The notes below the pieces were generated by a model that saw nothing but the letters and a program-made list of their open reading frames with translations, was not told the DNA's origin and did not search any database. 62,000 nucleotides of DNA. Origin: Branchiostoma floridae. Taxonomy: Eukaryota > Chordata > Leptocardii > Amphioxiformes > Branchiostomatidae. The DNA is taken from positions 17,277,959 through 17,339,958 of the forward strand of contig NC_049987.1 of assembly GCF_000003815.2 (NCBI RefSeq), written 5' to 3'. Below are positions 1 through 12,400 of the stretch, in pieces (the stretch's first letter is position 1; every line of letters starts with the position of its first letter). The position numbers and the translations under genes were made by a program.

Positions 1-80
1 TGCAGCGTAAGTCTTCTTGTCTAATTTTATACGCCGATTTCTGTCCGTCTAAAGTGACAAGCGCAAGCGTGGGTAAGATT

Positions 81-244
81 TAGTCTCCAAGCAGACCCTA
101 CGGTGCCTAAAGAGATAGTATCAAAGCTGGCAAATGAGTATAACCGGCCAAAGGGAGTCAAACGGGCACCTGGTGCCGCTATACTAAGTCCCTTGCCAGC
201 TTTTATTCTATTTCTAAGGCACCGTAGAGTCTGCATGGAGACTA
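81..244. mobile_element. MITE with 9-bp target-site duplication
   Basis: A 164-bp element with terminal inverted repeats of about 30 bp. It begins TAGTCTCCAAGCAGACC and ends with the inverted counterpart GTCTGCATGGAGACTA. It is flanked by a perfect 9-bp direct repeat, ggtaagatt, at 72-80 and 245-253. Nine-bp duplications are typical of MuDR/Mutator-like transposons, so a non-autonomous MULE is the best guess. No coding capacity. A second member of the family lies at 49471-49674. Confidence 0.85.
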
Positions 245-624
245 GGTAAGATTGGGGACGGAGTTTAGCTGGTAGAGGAGTTTCATTGGCCACCGCGAAG
301 AATCCAAGGCAATACGATCGGTAAAGATTCCAAGTTGCAAACAAGAAAACCTGACACAGGAAGTGTTTAGTTAAGCACAGATTTTATTGAGAAATATACA
401 TGTACATAACAACTAGACAATATAAAGCGTTATTTGTGCACAACTCACCTAGTACCTATTGACCTAGTCGATACGTTGTCTTCGTCCATTCCAGTGATCT
501 CTGGGCAAAGCCCCCGCTGTGAACTGGCGCGGCTCGCCGCGTTTGTCCCAGATTCTGGCTCGGAAAGGTTGTAAAACTATCATCCCAGTCAGTTTTCACG
601 TAGGAGTAACCCGTAGCAGATAAT

Positions 625-700
625 GAATGAATGACCTTTATTGCCATGATGATGATGATGATGATGACCTTTATTGTACATTTGTGCTCAAACAAGCTAA
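625..700 (-). mobile_element. Probable 3' tail of a non-LTR retrotransposon
   Basis: Read on the minus strand, two AATAAA signals (670-675 and 637-642) each lie in the context AATAAAGGTCAT. They are separated by a (CAT)n run at 646-667, and ATTCATTC repeats follow. Tandem polyadenylation signals plus a simple-repeat tail are usual for CR1/L2-like LINE 3' ends. No reverse transcriptase sequence is visible upstream, so the clade is not assigned. Confidence 0.4.
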
Positions 701-987
701 GTACAGGTCGTAGCGCTAGTGATAAGGTACAATTTTGACAAAAAAAGGTATCTTATCATCTCTACATATGCTAATACATTTAAGTATGTACAAGGTCAAC
801 TTCTTCTCGCTTCTTTAAACAGTTATAAACATAAGGACAGATGGAATCAATAATATATGGTTTATAATTGACGATAATTTCCTTGGCTGTACTGAAGTGC
901 GGACCCCGTGGTGTTGGCGCGTGCCGTCACGCCCCCCTCATTACTGACTGAGCACGCATTGAAAACGGCTCACTTTCACCAAGTACT

Positions 988-1097
988 NNNNNNNNNNNNN
1001 NNNNNNNNNNNNNNNNNNNNNNNNNNNNNNNNNNNNNNNNNNNNNNNNNNNNNNNNNNNNNNNNNNNNNNNNNNNNNNNNNNNNNNNNNNNNNNNNN
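988..1097. other. Assembly gap (N run)
   Basis: 110 N. Any ORF drawn across it is not evidence of coding. Confidence 0.99.
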
Positions 1098-1312
1098 TGC
1101 ATAATTTTTTTTACGTGATATTGGCATTTATTTCACCATATTAGCACATTTAACGTCTAGGGGATTGTGATTATGTATTTATAACAATAATGGTCCCGAT
1201 GTCTTAGCGCCCACGTTCCTCAACAGATCGTTGTTGTGCCGAAATTCAGCCGCTCAGTTTCACAAATTCATTGTCAGTTACAAAAGATGCATTTTTTCCC
1301 TTCAATTTTCAG

Positions 1313-1501
1313 AACAACGCCCATTCAAGACAAGGAGCTGGTGATTCGACTCTTCATGGCGAGGAGACATGCGACTGCGGAGGCGCTTGCAACTGTCACA
1401 CTTCCACGTCAAACAAAGAGGAGAACTGTGATCTTCCAGTGGGTCGCATCAAAGATGCCATTTGTTCAAAACGTGCGATCGCTGACGATGTGCCGTCTTG
1501 A
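1313..1501 (+). CDS. Possible terminal exon of a Cys-containing protein
   Basis: After a pyrimidine-rich tract ending in AG at 1311-1312, an open frame of 62 codons runs to TGA at 1499-1501. The peptide has a CDCGGACNCH cluster and later the string DLPVGRIKDAI. Composition looks more like real coding sequence than the shadow frames around it. I do not recognise the family and cannot find upstream exons; the N gap at 988-1097 lies in the way. It could also be chance. Confidence 0.3.
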   Translation, partial: NNAHSRQGAGDSTLHGEETCDCGGACNCHTSTSNKEENCDLPVGRIKDAICSKRAIADDVPS

Positions 1502-2289
1502 GTGCCGTTCAAAAGGAATTGGAACCTTTTGCATGGACCGACACCCCGCGCAGCAAGATTCTCCAACACGTCACCTGCACGCTTGAATCCTCCCCACTGC
1601 GACCGATGCCCCGTTCTCGAGCACTGTCTAAACCGTCCACATTGCAACCTTATATTACGACAAGTACATGTGATTGCGGTTTGACTACATTTGTCCACGA
1701 ACAATACATTCAATGGCTTATTCATATTGCGCTAGGGTACTTCCATATGATATTGTAATTTGTAATACAATGTGTAATCCCAGATGTCGTGAAGTTGTGA
1801 TGCCACATATGTTACCAGTAGTCTCTGATTGTTCTTTCTTTCGTGTTCTTGTTTAACCACTGAGTTTATACCGCAAACGTTTGCGCATCGAATTGTATCG
1901 AGCACAAGCTGAACTTGAATCAGTTGATAAGGGCCATGTAGATTTAGAACTTGTAATTAGAGCTATCAGTAACAAACGAATAGCTTGAAATACATTGCTG
2001 ACAAATGCTCAACAAGGGCATTGCTGAAAATACAACCGATGATTAGCCATGACAAGTATAATCAAGCTAAATATGAACTCCAAAGGGTCCATCCCTCTAG
2101 CTCTATACATTGCACCATTTATGTTGTAACCAGTAGTTTCACGTCTTCAGTTGTATAGTTTTCCCTTTTTCCTTGCCAATCAATACACCTAATTGCAATG
2201 GACTAAGAGTGCGTAATTTGAGTATGTATGTATGTGTGAGTGTGATTGCATGCTCATTATATTTGCATACTTATATTTAAAATTTATCG
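1502..2289. other. No confident gene; one short coding-like stretch
   Basis: Mostly AT-rich and unremarkable. From 1863 to TGA at 1986-1988 a plus-strand frame of about 41 codons reads as a charged, helix-prone peptide ending ISNKRIA. It follows an in-frame TAA, so it is at best an exon or transposon remnant. Confidence 0.3.
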
Positions 2290-2584
2290 CAGCTACTGGC
2301 AGGTCGACCGAGCAAACCTACTGGCGTGCCCCAACCACAGGGAGGGCGAGTACTGACAGGGCGATCGCCCCAAACTACCAGCAGGGAGATCGCCCCCAAG
2401 TACCGTCAGGGCGATCGCCCCGAGCTACCGTCAGGGCGATCGCCCCTAACTACTAGCAGGGCGGTCGCCCCCAACTACAGGCAGGGCGATCGCCCCCAAC
2501 TACAGGCAGGGCGATCGCCCCCGAGTACTCAAAGGGTGATCGCCCCCAACTACAGGCAGGGCGACCGGCCAAAGCTACCAACAG
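2290..2584. repeat. 25-bp minisatellite built on GGGCGATCGCCC palindromes
   Basis: Tandem 25-bp units, degenerate to the left and clean from about 2356. Most units contain the 12-bp perfect palindrome GGGCGATCGCCC followed by a variable AACTACNNG spacer. About eight clear copies are visible before the array enters the N gap. Because 25 is not a multiple of three, the long frame across it changes its peptide every unit and is not a gene. Confidence 0.9.
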
Positions 2585-3111
2585 NNNNNNNNNNNNNNNN
2601 NNNNNNNNNNNNNNNNNNNNNNNNNNNNNNNNNNNNNNNNNNNNNNNNNNNNNNNNNNNNNNNNNNNNNNNNNNNNNNNNNNNNNNNNNNNNNNNNNNNN
2701 NNNNNNNNNNNNNNNNNNNNNNNNNNNNNNNNNNNNNNNNNNNNNNNNNNNNNNNNNNNNNNNNNNNNNNNNNNNNNNNNNNNNNNNNNNNNNNNNNNNN
2801 NNNNNNNNNNNNNNNNNNNNNNNNNNNNNNNNNNNNNNNNNNNNNNNNNNNNNNNNNNNNNNNNNNNNNNNNNNNNNNNNNNNNNNNNNNNNNNNNNNNN
2901 NNNNNNNNNNNNNNNNNNNNNNNNNNNNNNNNNNNNNNNNNNNNNNNNNNNNNNNNNNNNNNNNNNNNNNNNNNNNNNNNNNNNNNNNNNNNNNNNNNNN
3001 NNNNNNNNNNNNNNNNNNNNNNNNNNNNNNNNNNNNNNNNNNNNNNNNNNNNNNNNNNNNNNNNNNNNNNNNNNNNNNNNNNNNNNNNNNNNNNNNNNNN
3101 NNNNNNNNNNN
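2585..3111. other. Assembly gap (N run)
   Basis: 527 N, directly abutting the 25-bp minisatellite. The array may continue inside it. Sequence to the right shows no repeat units. Confidence 0.99.
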
Positions 3112-3875
3112 AAACGCGTGTCCTCAACATGGTCTAGATTGTCTCATAATCCAACAAATGCGACCAAGGCTCAAGTTCAAGTCAATGTAACAATGGAATT
3201 TTATATTGGGCTGGCGTGGACTATGAAAAACTTCTTGTGGGAACGTAACTTATTTCGGCCGTTGTAGTGGTATCATGTCACAAAACAGAATGTAAAAAAA
3301 AGTTAACCATGAACATTGTATGCAGGTGAATCTCTTATCAAATAAGCAAGGACTGAGGTGTACATGACACCAAAAGCCATTCTTTCTGTCAACTATAACA
3401 AATCATAAAGTTGAAACTTTACAAATTGGACGAGAAACTGTATAGACTCGCGCAGTAAAAGAAAAAAAAACTGTACAATGTAATGTTCTAGAACACGCTG
3501 CTATTTGTAAACTCAGCTAATTGTTACATATCTTTCATTTATCTTCGTTTCTTTTACTGTTTATGGTTTTTTTTTTTAATTTAGGAAAGAAAGTTTACAA
3601 GAATATCCTACTGACAAAGGACAAACTGCGTGTCTATAGATGTCAGTAGCTGTTCTATTTACAATGCATACTTTATCATTGTCTTACGGCATAGGTATAA
3701 CGACGTCATCGATCCAGAATGTTCGAAACAATATATATTGGTTGTCATAACGATGGAACAACAAGAAAAGAACATCGTTCGAAGGCGACCGCACAACAGT
3801 AAACAGAACGATCCGTGCAATGATCAGTAGCAAGTTTAATGTCGACGAAACAGGGAAAAAATCTACTACAACGTT
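3112..3875. other. AT-rich non-coding stretch
   Basis: Poly-A and poly-T tracts, no long open frame with protein-like composition, and no repeat units. Nothing recognised. Confidence 0.5.
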
Positions 3876-6800
3876 TAATGTGGAGAAGAAGATGAGTATT
3901 CCGGTCGTTAAAAGCAGGTATGTTATGTGTGGAGAAGAAGAGGAGTATTCCGATCTGCAAAAGCAGCTGTGTTATGTGTGGAGAAGAGGAGTATTCCGAT
4001 CTTCAATAGCAGGTGTGTTATGTGTGGAGAAGAAGAGGAGTATTCCGATCTTCAATAGCAAGTGTGTTATGTGTGGAGAAGAAGGGGAGTATTTCGATCT
4101 TCAATAGCAGCTGTGATATGTGTGGAGAAGAAGAGGGGTGTTCAAATCTTCCGAATAGCAGGTGAGTTATGTGTGGAGATGAAGAGGGGTATTCCGATGA
4201 GTAATAGCAGCTGTGTTATGTGTGGAGAAGAAGAGGAGTATTCCGATCTTCAATAGCAGGTGTGTTATGTGTGGAGAAGAAGAGGAGTATTCCGATCTTG
4301 AATAGCAAGTGTGTTATGTGTGGAGAAGAAGGGGAGTATTTCGATCTTAAAGCAGCTGTGATATGTGTGGAGAAGAAGAGGGGTGTTCAAATCTTCCGAA
4401 TAGCAGGTGAGTTATGTGTGGAGATGAAGAGGGGTATTCCGATGAGTAATAGCAGCTGTGTTATGTGTGGAGAAGAAGAGGAGTATTCCCATCTACAATA
4501 GCAGGTGTGTTACGTGTGGGGATGAAGAGGAGTATTCCGATCGTCAATTGCAGCTGTGTTATGTGTTGAGAAGAAGAGGAGTATTCCGATCTTTAATGGC
4601 AGCTGTGCTACATGTGGGGAAGAAGAGGAGTATTCCGATATTCAATGGCAGCTGTGTTATGTGTGGGGAAAAAGAGGAGTATTCTGATCTTCAATAGCAG
4701 CTGTGTTATGTGTTGAGAAGAAGAGGGGTATTCCGATCTTCAATAGCAGCAACGTTATGTGTGGAGAAGAAGAGGAGTATTTCGATCTTCAATAGCAGCT
4801 GTGTTATGTGTGGAGAAGAGGAGTATTCCGATCTTCAATAGCAGCTGTGTTATGTGTGGAGAAGAAGAGAAGTATTCCGATCTTCAATAGCAGCTGTGTG
4901 ATATGTGGAAAAGAAGAGGAGTATTCCGATCTTCAATAGCAGCTGTGTTATGTGTGGAGAAGAAGAGGAGTATTCCGATCTTCAATAGCAGCGGTGTTAT
5001 GTGTGGAGAAGAAGAGGAGTATTCCGATCTTCAATAGCAGCTGTGTTATGTTTGGGGAAGAAGAGGAGTATTCCGATCTTCAATAGCAGCTGTGTTATGT
5101 GTGGAGAAGAAGAGGAGTATTCCGATCTTCAATAGCAGCTGTGTTATGTGTGGAGAAGAATTCAAGAAGATGAGTATTCCGATCTTCAAAAGCAGCTGTG
5201 TTATATGTGGAGAAGAAGAGCAGTAGCAGCTGTGTTATATGTGGAGAAGAAGAGGAGTATTCCGATCTTTAATAGCAGCTGTGTTATATGTATGGAGAAG
5301 AAGAGGAGTATTCCGATCTTCAATAGCAGCTGTGTTATGTGTGGAGAAGAAGAGGAGTATTCCGATCTTCAATAGCAGCTGTGTTATGTTTGGGGAAGAA
5401 GAGGAGTATTCCGATCTTCAATAGCAGCTGTGTTATCTGTGGAGAAGAAGAGGAGTATTCCGACCTTCAATAGCAGCTGTGTTAGGTGTGGAGAAGAAGA
5501 GGAGTATTCCGATCTTCAATAGCAGCTGTGCTATGTGTGGAAATGAAGAGGAGTATTCCGATCTTCAATAGCAGCTGTGTTATGTGTGGAGAAGAAGAGG
5601 AGTATTCCGATCTTCAATAGCAGCTGTGTTATGTGTGGAGAAGAAGAGGGGTATTCCGATCTTCAATAGCAGCAACGTTATGTGTGGAGAAGAAGAGGAG
5701 TATTTCGATCTTCAATAGCAGCTGTGTTATGTGTGGAGAAGAGGAGTATTCCGATCTTCAATAGCAGCTGTGTTATGTGTGGAGAAGAAGAGAAGTATTC
5801 CGATCTTCAATAGCAGCTGTGTGATATGTGGAAAAGAAGAGGAGTATTCCGATCTTCAATAGCAGCTGTGTTATGTGTGGAGAAGAAGAGGAGTATTCCG
5901 ATCTTCAATAGCAGCGGTGTTATGTGTGGAGAAGAAGAGGAGTATTCCGATCTTCAATAGCAGCTGTGTTACGTGTGGGGAAGAAGAGGAGTATTCCGAT
6001 TTTCAATAGCAGCTGTGTTATGTGTGGAGAAGAAGAGGAGTATTCCGATCTTCAATTATAGCAGCTGTGTTATGTGTGGAAAAGAAGAGGAGTATTCCGA
6101 TCTTCGATAGCAGGTGAGTTATGTACAGACAGGAAGAGGAGTATTCCGATCTTGATAGCAGCTGTGTTAACGTGTTATGTGTGGAAAAGAAGAGTATTCC
6201 GATCTTCAAAAGCAGGTGAGATATGCATGTACGGAGAAGAAAACCAGGTGACATATGCATATGTACGGAGAAGAAAAGGACTATTCCGATCTTTAATAGC
6301 AGCTGTGTAATATGTGGAGAAGAAGAGGAGTATTTCGATCTTCAATAGCAGCTGTGTTATATGTGGAGAAGAAGAGGAGTATTCCGATCTTCAATAGCAG
6401 CTGTGTAATATGTGGAGAAGAAGAGGAGTATTCCGATCTTCAATTGCAGCTGTGTTATATGTGGAGAAGAAGAGGAGTATTCCGATCTTCAATAGCAGCT
6501 GTGTTATATGTGGAGAAGAAGAGGAGTATTCCGATCTTCAAAAGCAGCTGTGATATATGTGGAGACGAAGAGGAGGATTCCGATCTTCAATAGCAGCTGT
6601 GTTATATGTGGGAAAGAAGAGGAGTATTCCGATCTTCAATAGCAGCTGTGTTATGTTTGGGGAAGAAGAGGAGTATTCCGATCTTCAATAGCAGCTGTGT
6701 TATGTTTGGGGAAGAAGAGGAGTATTCCGATCTTCAATAGCAGCTGTGTTATCTGTGGAGAAGAAGAGGAGTATTCCGACCTTCAATAGCAGCTGTGTTA

Positions 6801-8709
6801 GGTGTGGAGAAGAAGAGGAGTATTCCGATCTTCAATAGCAGCTGTGCTATGTGTGGAAAAGAAGAGGAGTATTCCGATCTTCAATAGCAGCTGTGTTATA
6901 TGTGGAGAAGAAGAGGAGTATTCCGATCTTCAAAAGCAGCTGTGATATATGTGGAGAAGAAGAGGAGTATTCCGATCTTCAATAGCAGCTGTGTTATATG
7001 TGGGAAAGAAGAGGAGTATTCCGATCTTCAATAGCAGCTGTGTTATGTTTGGGGAAGAAGAGGAGTATTCCGATCTTCAATAGCAGCTGTGTTATGTTTG
7101 GGGAAGAAGAGGAGTATTCCGATCTTCAATAGCAGCTGTGTTATCTGTGGAGAAGAAGAGGAGTATTCCGACCTTCAATAGCAGCTGTGTTAGGTGTGGA
7201 GAAGAAGAGGAGTATTCCGATCTTCAATAGCAGCTGTGCTATGTGTGGAAAAGAAGAGGAGTATTCCGATCTTCAATAGCAGCTGTGTTATGTGTGGAAA
7301 AGAAGAGGAGTATTCCGATCTTTAATAGCAGCTGTGTTATGTGTGGAGAAGAAGAGGAGTATTCCGATCTTCAATAGCAGCTGTGTTATGTTTGGGGAAG
7401 AAGAGGAGTATTCCGATCTTCAATAGCAGCTGTGTTATGTGTGGAGAAGAAGAGGAGTATTCCGATCTTCAATAGCAGCTGTGTTATGTGTGGAGGAGAA
7501 TTCATGAAGAGGAGTATTCCGATCTTCAATAGCGGGGGGAGAAGATGGGGTGATGAAGTGGAGTAGCAGCTGTGTTATATGTGGAGAAGAAGAGGAGTAT
7601 CCGATCTTCAATAGCAGCTGTGTTATATGTATGGCGAAGAAGAGGAGTATTCCGATCTTCAATAGCAGCTGTGTTATGTGTGGAGAAGAAGAGGAGTATT
7701 CCGATCTTCAATAGCAGCTGTGTTATGTTTGGGGAAGAAGAGGAGTATTGCGATCTTCAATAGCAGCTGTGTTACGTGTGGAGAAGAAGAGGAGTATTCC
7801 GATCTTCAATAGCAGCTGTGTTAGGTGTGGAGAAGAAGAGGAGTATTCCGACCTTCAATAGCAGCTGTGCTATGTGTGGAAAAGAAGAGGAGTATTCCGA
7901 TCTTCAATAGCAGCTGTGTTATGTGTGGAAAAGAAGAGGAGTATTCCGATCTTCAATAGCAGCTGTGTTATGTGTGGAGAAGGAGTATTCCGATCTTTAA
8001 TAGCAGCTGTGTTATGTTTGGGGAAGAAGAGGAGTATTCCGATCTTCAAAAGCAGCTGTGTTATATGTGGAGAAGAAGAGGAGTATTCCGATCTTCAATA
8101 GCAGCTGTGTTATGTTTGGGGAAGAAGAGGAGTATTCCGATCTTCAATAGCAGCTGTGTTATGTGTGGAGAAGAAGAGGAGTATTCCGATCTTCAATAGC
8201 AGCTGTGTTATGTGTGGAGAAGAAGAGGAGCATTCCGATCTTCAATTATAGCAGCTATGTTATGTGTGGAGAAGAAGAGGAGTATTCCGATCTTCAATAA
8301 CAGCTGTGTTATGTGTGGAGAAGAAGAGAAGTATTCCGATCTTCAATAGCAGCTTTGTTATGTTTGGGGAAGAAGAGGAGTATTCCGATCTTCAATAGCA
8401 GCCGTGTTATGTGTGGAAAAGAGGAGGAGTATTACGATCTTCAATAGCAGCTGTGTTACGTGTGGAGAAGAAGAGGAGTATTCCGATCTTCAATAGCAGC
8501 TGTGCTATGTGTGGAAAAGAAGAGGAGTATTCCGATCTTCAATTATAGCAGCTATGTTATGTGTAGAGAAGAAGAGGAGTATTCCGATCTTCAATAGCAG
8601 CTGTGTTATGTGTGGAGAAGAAGAGGAGTACTCGTATTCCGATCTTCAATAGCAGCGGTGTTATGTATGGAGAAGAAGAGGAACATTCTGATCTTCAATA
8701 GCAGCTGTT
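3876..8709. repeat. 49-bp minisatellite array, about 98 copies
   Basis: The unit is 49 bp: TGTGTTATGTGTGGAGAAG, then AAGAGGAGTATTCCGATC, then TTCAATAGCAGC. Units differ by a few substitutions and small indels. Shared variants reveal higher-order duplication. The variant TATCTGTGG recurs at 6750 and 7142 (392 bp, exactly 8 units). The variant CAGCAACG recurs about 923 bp apart near 4751 and 5674. A five-unit block is repeated near 4141 and 4385. Nearly every unit joins its neighbour through CAGCTG. The short frames rich in CVEKKRSIPIFNSS are products of the repeat, not genes. Confidence 0.97.
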
Positions 8710-9436
8710 ACAGATAAGATGAGTATTGAATGTTTGTGTTTTCTTTTTTTTAAGCTTTGGTGATTTTTTATGGATAACATTTTTTTTACTCTAGTCTGAA
8801 TTTTTGCATATTTAGATGGTCGTTTGTTTCTTTTAACTAATAGAATGATGTTTCTATCGTCATATAAATGTTTTAGAGTAGCTGCAAACTGAGCTTTTGA
8901 TAGGAAACATACTTTTAAAGACATAGATGGCATTCAGATACAACAAAAATGTAGACATTTTTCTAGTATTCTATAATCTATTTCTTTTTCATTTGTTTAA
9001 CCTTGCCGACTTGACTACTCAGAACGTATAACGATGGCTTATGATTATTTTGGCCAAACCTTTTTTTATTCGCACGCTTGCATCAGATTTGGGCTTCCGA
9101 GAGGATGCCATCCATACAATTAATTAAGCATGGACTTACCTTTTGTTTCACTGTAGAACCCTCCACAAAGCTACGGAGGCCGATAGAAGATAGCGTTACC
9201 TTAGTATTTCATTTATGCATCCGTCATTGATTGAGTGGGGAAAATTTAAGCCCTCGTATTGGATTACGTTGAGTAGTCTCTTGTTATTCAACGTGGAATA
9301 TTGATACCCCACTCCCAAAAACCACCCCCTCCCCTGAATGGTTTCGGCTAACAGTCATTATTCTCCCGAGACCAAGGTTAGGTAGTGTACTAACAGTTAA
9401 CGTTGTTGCTAGAGCACGAATAATAAGTCTTGAACC
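8710..9436. other. Unique sequence upstream of the FN3-receptor gene
   Basis: AT-rich, non-repetitive sequence between the minisatellite and the first coding exon. The promoter and 5' UTR of the FN3 gene should lie here, but no TATA box or clear initiator is recognisable. The start context GAACCATGG is a good Kozak site. Confidence 0.4.
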
Positions 9437-12400
9437 ATGGGGCCGATTTTTACAGCATTGTTAGGGAAGATTGTCATCATTTTAGGTTTCCTAGCCACAA
9501 GCACAGAGTCTGGTAAGTACTCATTCATGTATTACAACTAGTTGTGACAGCATAGTATGCTGTTTAATTATTGGTACATGTTGTTTTCAAACGTACTTCA
9601 AATGTTTCTGTCAAAGTTTCTGTCAAAGCTTCCGGATAACTTTGCATGTAAGAAATATTACACTTGTACTAGCACTGTTTTTTCCTTGATGCCATTGGGT
9701 TGGTTTCTTTATTCAAATCTCCATTATTATAGTAGTAGCTGCTATGATTATTGTAGAAATAATCTCTTGTATACTTATGTCATTTTGGCCTAAGGCTTGT
9801 TTGCGAACTTGACAATAATATTTAGGCTAGGATTTTGTGATTTTTCATTATTCGGCGACTGTACATTGTGAATTAAAACGCAAACGGTTTTTCACAGTTT
9901 TCACAATGGCACCCCATTTCTTGGACGCGCATCATTGGTTCAAACAGGACTTCACGGCGCATTTAGACAATCTCGAACCGTACTGTGTTACGGAGTACGG
10001 TGTCAGGTTCGGTACCGCTTCGTTTTGTTTGTTAGACCTTGTCACCAAGTCTGGAACTCGAGTGACCCTTTTGGGGACAAGCCTTTTTTTGTATTTAGTA
10101 TTTAGTCGTTTTGTTTGTTTTGGTAACAGAAAATGCTCCTTTGTATTGTATTTGCTTCTGGCTTTCGCGGGCTTTTTTTCGTCAGTCTCCAACATGACGT
10201 CACACTCGGGCTGGACCTGCAGTCGGAGATTACCGAATGTAGTGTCGTGTATTTTCGGCCTGCGTCGTAGAGATGCGCAGTATACCCTCAAACGAAATGC
10301 CCAAGGTCGTGCTATGACATGATACGGTCAAGGACAAAAATAATTTGCTGGGACCGTTTTCTTTTTATTACGAGAGGTTGAATATGGGTTGTTTGTTCCA
10401 TTGCTTTGAAATACCAATTTTAAAAACAACATACAGGAAAGTTGATTTGGAAAACAAACAATAAAAAACATTTTCCATTTATCCATGTACACTGACAAAA
10501 TACAAGAACAATCTAGACTTGCAAAGGATTAGGTTCTTGCCACAGAGTTTAACACGACACCACGTCCTTGTCCCCGGTTCTCCGGTAAGCTAAGTCAACC
10601 TTGTCTGGTTTTTGTTGACTTTTTCAGCGGAGCGTTCACAACAATACAGCACTTCAGCCCTACTCCACTCACGTTAACACGCACTCTGTCACAATGACGT
10701 AACGTTAACTAAAGCAAGTAACGTCAAGGACATGTAAAGAACAGAACGAGCGGCGCATTAATGATTCTTTTGTAAAAGAAAATAAAGAAAACAACAAGAT
10801 ATTCGTGTCTTTGTCGATGTAATTTCTGTTTATAAAATTTGTTCATATGCGCGGTTATTTTCTAAGGTGTCCTTTTCGGTATTTTTGTAGGTGTCCATTT
10901 TGCAGCAGACAATGCGAAAACATTATGCGGTGTAGTGGTTCACGTAAAATCATTACTTTGTGTAATATCTTGACGTTTATTGTCCTCGAACTAAAACTTC
11001 ACTGTTCCTTCCCATGTAGTAGTTTCCATCCCGAGTAGAGTTCATGTTGAGCCGGTGTCGTCTGAAGCCGTCAGAGTAGACTGGACAATGGCGGAATCAT
11101 TGACACAGGAGGTACGGGCGACCACACAGCACCTATACATAGCATAGCAAACTAGTGTCATCCTTCTGTTATTGTTGAGAATGTTGTTTGATGTTAGCCT
11201 GGGTACCATCCGGAAAGCAGTTCGCTTCGGCGTTCATTACATACTATGTATAGTCGCTTCTAGCTCTGACATTCGTTATACACTATATACAGTCGCTTCA
11301 CTGTGTTTCCACTGTGGCATTATGTCTTCAATGTTCTAAATACTCAGCTTTATGCCCGAACCAGCTATCGAAGAATAAAAATACAATGATTATGGTTTAC
11401 TTACTTTAGGCAATTAATTGTGATTGACTTTTGATAGTTTAAAATAATCTTATGTTATAGATGTGGTCGTTTTTTTTTTTCCACAGGAAATAAAATCATA
11501 CGTCATCTACTACAAGTCGTCGAGTCTAGCCTCAGAAGAGACGAGCGTTGTGATTGGTTCCCGGCGGGAACAGTGGTACACAATCACCGGACTGGAGCCG
11601 TTCACAGATTACACTTTTTGTGTGGCTGTCGTCACAGATGTGATGGAGTTCAACAGAAGCGCCCCCGTGCGGACAAGAACAAGGGAAGCAGGTGGTTTTA
11701 CTATCTCGTAAAACAAGTACAGTCAAACCTGTCTATAGCGGCCACTCAAGGGACTGGTCAAAATTGGCCACTATAGAGAGGTGGCCACTATAGAGAATAT
11801 GCTAATTAATTGACCACAAGCAATAAGTTACACATGGTTTTAGTACCCACTGATCTTTATTCACATAATACAGTACTGTACATGTACTGCAATGATTTTA
11901 CACTATATGTATTAAGAAAACAAAAGCTATAAAAAGTTTTAAATGTTCTACAGTTGATATTGTCTGAAGAGACCGGTATCGTCATATTTCTTTGATCTTT
12001 CGTCTTGTATCCTTTGATACTTCGCCGTCCGTGTGTTCCCTCCCGCGTTCACACGTCAGGTTCGCCCATTATGCTAATGTGGTACTCACAAGAAAAGTCT
12101 CGTCATTTTAGACTTATCTCTTAATAAATGTAAGAATAAAATCCACCATAGTCTGAAGTTCATATCATTTTGTCTTTGTAACAATTCATTTAGAAAGTTT
12201 TTGTGATAAAAATTAACCTAAGCGATAGTGTATTAGAACGTAACTTTAACGCAATTTACCTCTGTAATATTGGTGTCGTCTATTGACCTTATATGACCTC
12301 GCTTGTCGGCGGGTATGGGTAGCGCCAGTTTACGAAGTTTTGTTTTGAAAATAAATCAAAGAGGTTTTAAATCCGGCGTAGGGTGACGATACGGCAGCTG

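Noticed and set aside
600-700. ATG/CAT microsatellite only.
   Set aside because: The paired AATAAA signals and ATTC tail fit a LINE 3' end better than a stand-alone microsatellite.
2356-2584. GCGATCGC repeats as cyanobacterial (HIP1) contamination.
   Set aside because: They occur as a local tandem array in otherwise animal-like sequence with introns and LINEs on the same contig.
2326-3267. A 313-codon frame rich in GDRPQLQAGRSP.
   Set aside because: Product of the 25-bp minisatellite continued through Ns.
3876-8709. CRISPR-like array or a zinc-finger-like protein (many CVMCGEEEEY frames).
   Set aside because: Units are contiguous with no unique spacers, 49 bp is not a multiple of three, and each frame stops at the TAG in every third unit. 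It is a minisatellite.
9837-10322. A 161-codon frame in intron 1 of the FN3 gene.
   Set aside because: No domain, no splice context, composition of intron translation.
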